Positions 57,790-64,000 of a stretch of 64,000 nt of DNA are shown piece after piece. The DNA is taken from contig NZ_AP024269.1 of NCBI RefSeq assembly GCF_016629525.1, forward strand, positions 3,410,001-3,474,000, read 5' to 3'. Each line of letters starts with the position of its first letter. Position 1 is the first letter of the stretch. The notes below the pieces were generated by a model. The model searched no databases. It saw only the letters and a program-made list of their open reading frames with translations, and was not told the origin of the DNA. Source of the DNA: Kaistia sp. 32K (GTDB lineage Bacteria; Pseudomonadota; Alphaproteobacteria; Rhizobiales; Kaistiaceae). The position numbers and the translations under genes were made by a program.

Positions 57790-58545
57790 ATGCGCCCGCA
57801 CGCCCTCCTCAACCTCGATATCCGCAGCTATGGCGGCGTCAGCGCGCCGCACCGGCACGATTTCGCGCAGCTGGTCCTGCCGCTGAGGGGCACGCTGGCG
57901 ATCGACATCGCAGGCCGCGAACAGCAGCTCGACGCCTTCCGCGCCGCCTTCGTCGAGACGGGCCTGCCGCATTCGCAGGAGGGCGACCGCGCCAACCGAT
58001 CGCTGATCGTCGATCTCGACCTGACGCAGCTCGCGCCCGAGGTCGCCGATCGGCTGGTCGCCCGCCCGTTCCTGCCGCTGGCGCCCATGGCGAACCGGCT
58101 GATCGACTATATGAGCCTCGTCGCCGGCGGCGACGGCGCGCAGGACGACCAGCTGGAACACTGGCTGCCGCTGCTGCTCGACGCCCTGGTGCAGACGCCG
58201 GCGCGGCCGCAATCCCGGCTGGCGGCATTGCTCGGCCAGATCGAGGCGGCGCCGGGTCAACCCTGGACGACCGAGCGGATGGCGGAGAGGATCGCCATGA
58301 GCGTCAGCCGGCTGCACGCGCTGTTCCGCAGCGAGCTCGACACGACGCCGGCGGCCTGGCTGTCGGAACTGCGGCTCCGGCGGGCGCGCGAATGGCTGGC
58401 GAATTCGGACGCCTCCATCGCCGAGCTGGCGTTCCGCGCCGGCTATTCCGACCAGAACGCGCTGACCCGCGCCATGCGCCGCACGACGGGCCTGACGCCC
58501 GCCGCCTATCGTCGCCAGAGCCGGGCAACGGACCGGCCCGAATGA
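57790..58545 (+). CDS. AraC-family transcriptional regulator
   Basis: 251 residues. N-terminal cupin-like domain (PHRHDFAQLVLPLRGTLAID), C-terminal double helix-turn-helix: MAERIAMSVSRLHALFRSEL and AELAFRAGYSDQNALTRAMR with RTTGLTPAAYRRQ. Likely activator or repressor responding to a small ligand. The next gene, 74 bases downstream on the same strand, is an EamA exporter, a common regulated target. Confidence 0.93.
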   Translation: MRPHALLNLDIRSYGGVSAPHRHDFAQLVLPLRGTLAIDIAGREQQLDAFRAAFVETGLPHSQEGDRANRSLIVDLDLTQLAPEVADRLVARPFLPLAPMANRLIDYMSLVAGGDGAQDDQLEHWLPLLLDALVQTPARPQSRLAALLGQIEAAPGQPWTTERMAERIAMSVSRLHALFRSELDTTPAAWLSELRLRRAREWLANSDASIAELAFRAGYSDQNALTRAMRRTTGLTPAAYRRQSRATDRPE

Positions 58546-58619
58546 ACGGCGAACGTTCCTGGAGAGCTTTGGCCTAGAATGCGATAGCCTCGGCCGAGAA
58601 ACGCCCATCCCGACCTGTC

Positions 58620-59615
58620 ATGACCGGGCCTTTCCCGGAGACGATCGTGACCAGCAACGGCAGGATATGGGTTGGAGTTGGCTGCGGCATCGCCGCCGGC
58701 GCGCTATGGGGCCTCGTCTTCCTGGCGCCCGAGCTGGTGCGCGAGTTCACGCCGCTGCAGCTCGCCACCGCACGCTATCTCGCCTATGGCCTGTTCGCGA
58801 TCGTGCTGATCGCGCCGCGCTGGCGCCGGGTGGTTCGCCAGTTGACCCCGCGCGACTGGTGGGCGCTGGTCTGGCTCAGCCTGCTCGGCAACATCTTCTA
58901 CTATGTGCTGCTCGCCAGCGCCGTGCAGCTCGGCGGCATCGCCATGACCTCGCTGATCATCGGCTTCCTGCCGGTTGCCGTGACGCTGATCGGCAGCCGC
59001 GACCATGGCGCGACGCCGCTGTCGCGGCTGGCGCCGTCGCTGCTGCTCGGCACGGCGGGCATTCTCTGCATCGGCTGGCAATCGCTCCATTCGATCGACG
59101 CGGGCCTGCAGCCGGGCGGCCTGATCGGCCTTGCCTGCGCCATCGCCGCGCTGGCGTCGTGGACGAGCTTTGCCATCGGCAACGCCCGCTGGCTGGTCCG
59201 CGTTCGCCACCTGTCGTCGCATGACTGGAATCTTCTGACCGGCGTCGTGACGGGCGGGCTGGCGCTGCTGCTACTGCCGCCGGCGATCCTGATCGGCGCG
59301 CATAGCCACGATGCCAACGAATGGCTGCGCTTCGCCGCCGTCGCGGCCGGCGTCGCGCTGTTCGCCTCGATCATCGGCAATGCGTTCTGGAACTGGATGA
59401 GCCGCCTGATGCCGCTCACTCTGGTCGGCCAGATGATCCTGTTCGAGACGCTATTCGCCCTGCTCTATGGCTTCCTTTGGGAACGCCGCCTGCCGACGAC
59501 GCTGGAAGGCGTCGCCATCGTCCTGGTGGTGGCGAGCGTCTTCGCCTGCGTCACGGCGCACCGGGTGCGGGACGGCAAGGGCGAGGCGGTCAGCCAGCCC
59601 GGGGCAGCGCCATGA
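58620..59615 (+). CDS. EamA-family (DMT) exporter
   Basis: 331 residues, ten predicted helices in two EamA halves: CGIAAGALWGLVFLAPELVR, LGNIFYYVLLASAVQLGGIA, and the second half from GGLIGLACAIAALASWTSFA to FETLFALLYGFLWERRLP. Probably exports amino acids or metabolites. It seems paired with the AraC regulator upstream. The 3-prime end overlaps the convergent Ldh gene by 26 bases. Confidence 0.9.
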   Translation: MTGPFPETIVTSNGRIWVGVGCGIAAGALWGLVFLAPELVREFTPLQLATARYLAYGLFAIVLIAPRWRRVVRQLTPRDWWALVWLSLLGNIFYYVLLASAVQLGGIAMTSLIIGFLPVAVTLIGSRDHGATPLSRLAPSLLLGTAGILCIGWQSLHSIDAGLQPGGLIGLACAIAALASWTSFAIGNARWLVRVRHLSSHDWNLLTGVVTGGLALLLLPPAILIGAHSHDANEWLRFAAVAAGVALFASIIGNAFWNWMSRLMPLTLVGQMILFETLFALLYGFLWERRLPTTLEGVAIVLVVASVFACVTAHRVRDGKGEAVSQPGAAP

Positions 59616-60621
59616 TCTGTTCATACAAATGGCGCGGAACGTGGACGCCGTTGGCCAGGCTGCGCGCCCGCGCCGCGTAGCGGCGCGTCGAGGGAAGCCG
59701 CGCGCCCTGGTCCGCGATGGCCGAGAACAGCCGCTCGCTGCTCGCCTGGTTGTCGCGCGAACCGCCGCCGAGGATCGCCGGGTCGAAGGCGATCAGGATC
59801 TCTCCATGGCAGGGGGCGGCCTTGAGGCCGTCGTCGAAATCCATCGATTCCAGGCTGGTCATGTCGGCGATCAGCGGCCCGGCCAATAGCTCGATCATGG
59901 TCGAGAGCGCCGAGCCCTTGTGCCCGCCGAAGGTCAGCATCGCGCCTTCGAGCGCCGCCGCCGCGCTCGTCGTCGGGTTGCCGTCCGCGTCGAACGCCCA
60001 GCCCTCCTTCAGCGGCTTGCCGGCCATTTTGTGCAGCGAGATGTCGCCACGCGCGATCGCGCTGGTGGCGAAATCGAACACATAGGGCTCCTGCCCCTCG
60101 CGCGGCCAGCCGAAGGCGATCGGATTGGTGCCGAGCGCGCCCTTGGTGCCGCCGGCCGGCGCGACCCAGCTGTGGCTCGGCGTCATGGCGATTGCCACCA
60201 GCCCCTGCGCGGTCAGCCTCTCGATCTCGGGCCAGAGCGCGGTGATGTGGAAGCAGTTGTTGATGGCGAGCACCGAGATGCCGATCGCCCTCGCCTTCTC
60301 GACGAAGCGCGGCATCGCCGCTTCGAGCGCCGGCAGCGAGAAGCCGAACTGCGCATCGACCCGGGTCACCGCCGCCGTCGTGTCGGTGACATCTGGCACG
60401 GCGTCGCGGTTGAAGCGCGGATGATGGATCGTCTGGACGCAGCCGGGTAGCCGGAACAGGCCATGCGAATGGCACTCGTCGCGCTGGCCTTCGGTCAACA
60501 CGCGGGCGAGCGGGGCCGCCTGCGCCTCCGTCAGACCGGCCGCGACCAGGACCGATTTCGAGAGCGCGAATACCTCGTCGAGGCTGAGCACGACATCGTC
60601 GCCGGAATGCGCCTTGTCCAA
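59590..60621 (-). CDS. Ldh-family (malate/L-lactate-type) NAD(P)-dependent dehydrogenase
   Basis: 343 residues from TTG 60621 (GGGAGG five bases upstream); an upstream ATG would add a basic, non-family extension. Motifs: ECHSHGLFRLPGCVQTI, VLAINNCFHITALWPEIE with the active-site His, TKGALGTNPIAFGWPREG and FGGHKGSALSTMIELLAG. The subgroup contains piperideine/pyrroline-2-carboxylate reductases and ureidoglycolate or sulfolactate enzymes. The substrate cannot be decided. Confidence 0.88.
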   Translation of the reverse strand: MDKAHSGDDVVLSLDEVFALSKSVLVAAGLTEAQAAPLARVLTEGQRDECHSHGLFRLPGCVQTIHHPRFNRDAVPDVTDTTAAVTRVDAQFGFSLPALEAAMPRFVEKARAIGISVLAINNCFHITALWPEIERLTAQGLVAIAMTPSHSWVAPAGGTKGALGTNPIAFGWPREGQEPYVFDFATSAIARGDISLHKMAGKPLKEGWAFDADGNPTTSAAAALEGAMLTFGGHKGSALSTMIELLAGPLIADMTSLESMDFDDGLKAAPCHGEILIAFDPAILGGGSRDNQASSERLFSAIADQGARLPSTRRYAARARSLANGVHVPRHLYEQIMALPRAG

Positions 60622-60835
60622 TCCGTCCTCCCGTCGCCGCTCCACCACCCGACCGTGTCTAGCAGCGCCCCGGTAGCCGGACAACGCCAGCGCCAGCGCG
60701 CAGCGTGGCGACGGAAAAAAGATCGACGCCCTGTCGATTCCGCGTTTGCCCGCTCGACGTGTTGTCAGAGCACGGGGATTACCGCCTCGTCATCCGCCGG
60801 ATCGCCGGCGCCATCGACCAAGCAGGAGCGGACCG

Positions 60836-61252
60836 ATGCGGTTCATGATCCTCGTCAAGGCCAACCGGGACACGGAAGCGGGCGTCATGCCGGAGGAAAA
60901 GCGGATCGCCGAAATGGCCGCCTATCACGAGGATCTGGCCAAGGCAGGGGCGCTTCTCGACGCCTCCGGCCTGCAGCCGACCGCGAAGGGCGCGCGGATC
61001 CGCTTTTCCGGCGGCCAGCGCCTCGTCATCGACGGTCCCTTCGCCGAGGCGAAGGAGTTGATCGCCGGCTACACGATCATCGAGGTCAAATCGCGCGACG
61101 AGGCGATCGCCTGGGCAAAGCGGATGCCGAACCCCGCCGGCGAAGGCAAGGAAGCCGAGATCGAGCTGCGGCAATTGTTTGAATTCGACGATTTCGCGCC
61201 GAGCCCGTCGATCGATCGGCTGCGCCAGATCGAAACCGGCTCCAAGGGCTGA
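60836..61252 (+). CDS. YciI-family (DGPF) protein 1
   Basis: 138 residues. MRFMILVKANRDTEAGVMP at the start and the DGPFAEAKELIAGYTIIEV block with the eponymous DGPF motif mark the YciI/PCD-like family. AGGAG is nine bases before ATG. First of four same-strand genes ending in an ECF42-type sigma factor; the family is the known neighbour of such sigma factors. No enzymatic role is established. Confidence 0.92.
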   Translation: MRFMILVKANRDTEAGVMPEEKRIAEMAAYHEDLAKAGALLDASGLQPTAKGARIRFSGGQRLVIDGPFAEAKELIAGYTIIEVKSRDEAIAWAKRMPNPAGEGKEAEIELRQLFEFDDFAPSPSIDRLRQIETGSKG

Positions 61253-61290
61253 ACGAACTCTCCACCCTTTCTCACGCACAGGATACGACC

Positions 61291-61710
61291 ATGCGCTTCA
61301 TGCTGCTGATGATCCCCAAGGGCTACGAGACGGCGACGCCGGGCACGCTGCCCGAAGCGGACGCCGTCGCGGAGATGATGAAATTCAACGAGGCCCTGCA
61401 GAAGGCCGGCATATTGCTCGCCTGCGACGGCCTGCATCCGCCCTCCATGGGCGCCCGCGTCAGCTTTCCCGGCGGCAAGCCCGTCGTGCAGGACGGCCCC
61501 TTCGCCGAGGCGAAGGAAGTGCTCGGCGGCTACTGGATGATCCGCGTCGGCTCCCGCGAGGAAGCGATCGAATGGGCGAAGAAATGCCCGGGCGGCGAGA
61601 ACGAGGTGATCGAAATCCGCCAGGTGCAGGAGATGGAGGACTTCCCCGAGGACGTCCAGAAGGCCGCCGCCGGTTTCGAGGCGATGCAGACCGGAGCGAA
61701 CAGCGCCTGA
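61291..61710 (+). CDS. YciI-family (DGPF) protein 2
   Basis: 139 residues: MRFMLLMIPKGYETATPG and DGPFAEAKEVLGGYWMIRV. A paralogue of the gene 38 bases upstream, with the same length and layout. The pair may form a heterodimer. Followed by the SRPBCC gene in the same unit. Confidence 0.93.
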   Translation: MRFMLLMIPKGYETATPGTLPEADAVAEMMKFNEALQKAGILLACDGLHPPSMGARVSFPGGKPVVQDGPFAEAKEVLGGYWMIRVGSREEAIEWAKKCPGGENEVIEIRQVQEMEDFPEDVQKAAAGFEAMQTGANSA

Positions 61711-61765
61711 CGGCGCGACGCACTGTCCCAACTTCCGCGCTGTCCCAACCTTCCAGGAGAGCCTC

Positions 61766-62305
61766 ATGCTGAAATTCATCGCTATCGCACTCGCGCTGCT
61801 GATCGTCGTCATCGGAGTGGTCGTCGCCTATGCGGCGACCCGCCCGGACCGCCTCCACATCCAGCGCGAGGCGCGCATTCACGCGCCGCCGGAACGGATC
61901 TTCCCGCTGCTGAACGACTTCCACAGCTGGGCGCTCTGGTCGCCCTATGAGAAGCTTGACCCGGCCATGCAGCGGACCTTCGCGGGTCCCGCGAGCGGCG
62001 AAGGATCCGTCTACGAATGGAGCGGCAGCGGCAAGGTCGGCGCCGGACGGATGGAAATCGCCAAGACCTCGCCGCCGTCGCAGCTCCGCATCGATCTCGA
62101 TTTCATCAAGCCGATGCGGTCCAGCAGCATCGCCGAGTTCACGCTCGTCCCGGATGGCGACGCCACGCGGGTGCGCTGGTCGATGGACGGCCCGGCGCCG
62201 CTGGTCACCCGGGTGATGGGCCTCTTCGTCGACATGGACAAGCTGATCGGCAGCGACTTCGAGAGCGGTCTCGCCAATCTGAAGGCCGCGACCGAAGGCG
62301 GCTGA
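61766..62305 (+). CDS. SRPBCC-family protein with N-terminal anchor
   Basis: 179 residues. One N-terminal helix (IAIALALLIVVIGVVVAYAA) then a START-like ligand-binding domain: REARIHAPPERIFPLLNDFH and WALWSPYEKLDPAM, EWSGSGKVGAGRMEI. Similar polyketide-cyclase-like proteins accompany YciI/ECF42 loci. The domain should face the periplasm. CCAGGAGAG upstream of ATG. Confidence 0.9.
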   Translation: MLKFIAIALALLIVVIGVVVAYAATRPDRLHIQREARIHAPPERIFPLLNDFHSWALWSPYEKLDPAMQRTFAGPASGEGSVYEWSGSGKVGAGRMEIAKTSPPSQLRIDLDFIKPMRSSSIAEFTLVPDGDATRVRWSMDGPAPLVTRVMGLFVDMDKLIGSDFESGLANLKAATEGG

Positions 62306-62376
62306 GGGTGACGGCATACCACAACGTCATGCAACCGACTTGCGCCGGCGGACGGGACGTGGCCTGATCCGCAACC

Positions 62377-63678
62377 GTGAGCAATGCGGAGACACATCAG
62401 GCGATCAACGCAGTCTGGCGGATCGAGCAGGCCAAGCTCGTCGCCGGCCTCGCGCGCATGCTGCGCGACATCTCGCTCGCCGAGGAGCTGGCGCAGGACG
62501 CGCTGGTCGCCGCCCTCGAACGCTGGCCGGAACAGGGCATCCCCGACAATCCCGGCGCCTGGCTGATGGCGACCGCCAAGCGCCGGGCGATCGACCGGCT
62601 GCGCCATCGCAAGATGCAGGATCGCAAGCATGTCGAGATCGGCTACGGGCTCGATCTCGACCAGGAGGATGTCGTCGCCGCCCTGGAGGCGCGGCTGGAC
62701 GACGATATCGGCGACGATCTCCTCAAGCTCATCTTCACCGCCTGCCATCCGATCCTGTCGCGCGAGGCGCGCGTCGCGCTGACGCTGCGCCTGATCGGCG
62801 GCCTCTCCACCCCGGAGATCGCCCGCGCCTTCTTCGTGCCGGAACCGACCATCGCCCAGCGCATCGTCCGCGCGAAGCGGTCGCTCGCCGATGCCGACGT
62901 CGCCTATGAAGTGCCGCGCGGCGCGGAACTGTCGGAACGCCTCGCCTCGGTCTGCGAGGTGATCTACCTGATCTTCAACGAGGGCTACGCGGCGACCGTC
63001 GGCGAGGACTGGATCCGCCCGCAACTGGCGCAGGAGGCGCTGCGCCTCGGCCGCATCCTCGCCGGTCTCGCGCCCGAGGAGCCGGAAGTGCACGGGCTTG
63101 TCGCGCTGATGGAGATCCAGTCGTCGCGCTTCGCCGCGAGGGTCGGCCCCAATGGCGAGCCGGTGCTGCTGCTCGACCAGAACCGCGCCCGCTGGGACCA
63201 TTTGCTGATCCGGCGCGGTCTCGCGGCGCTGGCGCGCGCCGAGGCGCTGGGGCCGCGCGGCCCCTATACGCTGCAGGCCGCCATCGCCGCCTGCCACGCC
63301 CGCGCCGCGGTGGCGGAGCAGACCGACTGGTTGCGGATTGCCGATCTCTATGCCGAGCTCGCCGCCCTCACCCCCTCGCCCGTCGTCGAGCTCAACCGCG
63401 CCGTCGCCGTCGCCATGGCCTATGGCCCGGCGGCGGGCCTCGCCATCGCCGACGCGCTGACGAACGAGCCGGCGCTCGCCACCTCGCATCTCCTGCCGGG
63501 CGTCCGGGCCGATTTTCTGATGAAGCTCGGCCGCCTCGACGAGGCGGCGGGCGAGTTTGAACGCGCGGCCTCGCTCACGAGGAACCAGCGCGAACGCGAG
63601 CTCCTTCTCGCGCGGGCGGCCGAGTGCGCCGCGGAGATGCCGTCCGCCTCGCTTGCATCGGCAAGCCGCACGCCTTAG
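62377..63678 (+). CDS. ECF42-type RNA polymerase sigma factor with long C-terminal extension
   Basis: 433 residues from GTG 62377. Sigma region 2 (LRDISLAEELAQDALVAALE), region 4 (RLIGGLSTPEIARAFFVPEP, then TIAQRIVRAKRSL), followed by about 240 residues of DUF6596/TPR-like helices (YLIFNEGYAATVGEDW, VHGLVALMEIQSSR, SPVVELNRAVAVAMAYGP). No anti-sigma gene is adjacent; ECF42 factors are thought to be controlled through this extension. The linked DGPF genes are the typical targets. Confidence 0.93.
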   Translation: MSNAETHQAINAVWRIEQAKLVAGLARMLRDISLAEELAQDALVAALERWPEQGIPDNPGAWLMATAKRRAIDRLRHRKMQDRKHVEIGYGLDLDQEDVVAALEARLDDDIGDDLLKLIFTACHPILSREARVALTLRLIGGLSTPEIARAFFVPEPTIAQRIVRAKRSLADADVAYEVPRGAELSERLASVCEVIYLIFNEGYAATVGEDWIRPQLAQEALRLGRILAGLAPEEPEVHGLVALMEIQSSRFAARVGPNGEPVLLLDQNRARWDHLLIRRGLAALARAEALGPRGPYTLQAAIAACHARAAVAEQTDWLRIADLYAELAALTPSPVVELNRAVAVAMAYGPAAGLAIADALTNEPALATSHLLPGVRADFLMKLGRLDEAAGEFERAASLTRNQRERELLLARAAECAAEMPSASLASASRTP

Positions 63679-63680
63679 GG

Positions 63681-63737
63681 AGCGTTTTCAAGCGAAGTGG
63701 ATACCGGTTCGCGATAAGAAAACGCGACGAAACAAGG
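63681..63737. repeat. Intergenic repeat, GCGTTTTC family, copy 2
   Basis: GCGTTTTCAAGCGAAGTGGA at 63682, then CCGGTTCGCG and GAAAACGCGACGAAACAA. Same order as copy 1 at 19545, with GCGTTTTC and GAAAACGC as outer inverted arms. Confidence 0.87.
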
Positions 63738-63740
63738 CGC

Positions 63741-63781
63741 TAGAGCATTTCGTCGTATCCACGAGACGATGAAATGCTCTA
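63741..63781. repeat. Long inverted repeat next to repeat copy 2
   Basis: TAGAGCATTTCGTCG (63741–63755) and CGATGAAATGCTCTA (63767–63781) pair over 15 bases with one G-T wobble around an 11-base loop. It may be a terminator for the sigma gene or a second repeat module. Confidence 0.75.
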
Positions 63782-63829
63782 GGAGCGGGTCCGGTCCGCT
63801 CGCGGACGATGCGGAACTAGGAGGATCGG

Positions 63830-64000
63830 ATGGCCGAAACGGACGCGCTCGCGGGCCGCATCGACGCGCTCGAGATCCGCCTCGCCTATCAGGACGAGAC
63901 GATCGAGGATCTGAACAAGGCCGTCACCGATCAGTGGAAGCAGATCGACCTGCTCACCCGCAAGATCGCGCAGCTGACAGACCAGCTGCGCGAGACGACC
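63830..64000 (+). CDS. slyX: SlyX-family protein (partial, cut by window end)
   Basis: 57 codons visible from ATG 63830, with GGAGG seven bases upstream. A continuous coiled coil (GRIDALEIRLAYQDETIEDL and VTDQWKQIDLLTRKIAQLTD) fits SlyX, a short coiled-coil protein of unknown function with typical length of about 70 residues, so most of it is present. Confidence 0.88.
   Translation, partial: MAETDALAGRIDALEIRLAYQDETIEDLNKAVTDQWKQIDLLTRKIAQLTDQLRETT

Noticed and set aside
54632..57886. 1084-codon open frame antisense to uvrB
   Set aside because: Same artefact. It also runs through the intergenic repeats, which a real gene would not.

Overview
The window is high-GC, densely packed chromosomal DNA of an alphaproteobacterium, almost certainly of the order Hyphomicrobiales (Rhizobiales). 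The support is local gene order and family membership: Lrp–trxB–LsrB-type LysR, carB–greA, chvE–gguA–gguB, DUF992, DUF1194 and HlyU-domain proteins, and several intergenic repeat families typical of the order. The genus cannot be fixed from the sequence alone; Kaistia or a relative is a guess. No rRNA, tRNA, CRISPR array, insertion sequence or phage gene was found, and the whole window reads as ordinary core and accessory chromosome.

Layout. 1–6.8 kb: end of rpoD, a Uma2-type protein, an HlyU-domain protein, a very large low-complexity DUF6600 envelope protein, a secreted alpha/beta hydrolase, then a DUF1003 membrane protein with a neutral zinc metallopeptidase. 6.9–16.3 kb: carB, greA, a lipopolysaccharide-type glycosyltransferase, the Lrp/trxB/LsrB block, a probable AbcR-type small RNA with its own promoter and terminator, and the molybdoenzyme MsrP. 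16.3–27.1 kb: aspartate aminotransferase, a VOC protein, cardiolipin synthase, a CorA-type transporter, DUF992, an EF-G-like GTPase, a MASE1-PAS-GGDEF diguanylate cyclase and an overlapping convergent MFS exporter. 27.5–32.8 kb: a VWA protein, two MltB-type lytic transglycosylases flanking a DUF188 gene, which is preceded by a micro-ORF with a near-perfect Shine-Dalgarno and a terminator, and a flavoprotein.

32.8–54.4 kb: a ModE-type regulator, a divergent sugar ABC transporter, ArfB and several small membrane proteins, a complete molybdate operon (modA-mop-pterin-binding-like-modB-modC) behind a palindromic Mo-box candidate, a GST, an SDR enzyme, the chvE-gguAB sugar importer, and a metal-handling pair (a 30% methionine periplasmic protein next to a phytochelatin-synthase-like enzyme). 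54.8–64 kb: uvrB, an AraC regulator with an EamA exporter, an Ldh-type dehydrogenase, an ECF42-type sigma factor downstream of two DGPF (YciI) proteins and an SRPBCC protein, and the start of slyX.

Connections. Molybdate uptake, a ModE-type regulator and the Moco enzyme MsrP share the window. Two ABC sugar importers have opposite architectures: one divergent, one an operon with an internal terminator that should favour the binding protein. The best leads for follow-up are the AbcR-like RNA, the micro-ORF/attenuator leader before DUF188, the Met-rich protein beside the phytochelatin-synthase-like gene, and the Mo-box palindrome.
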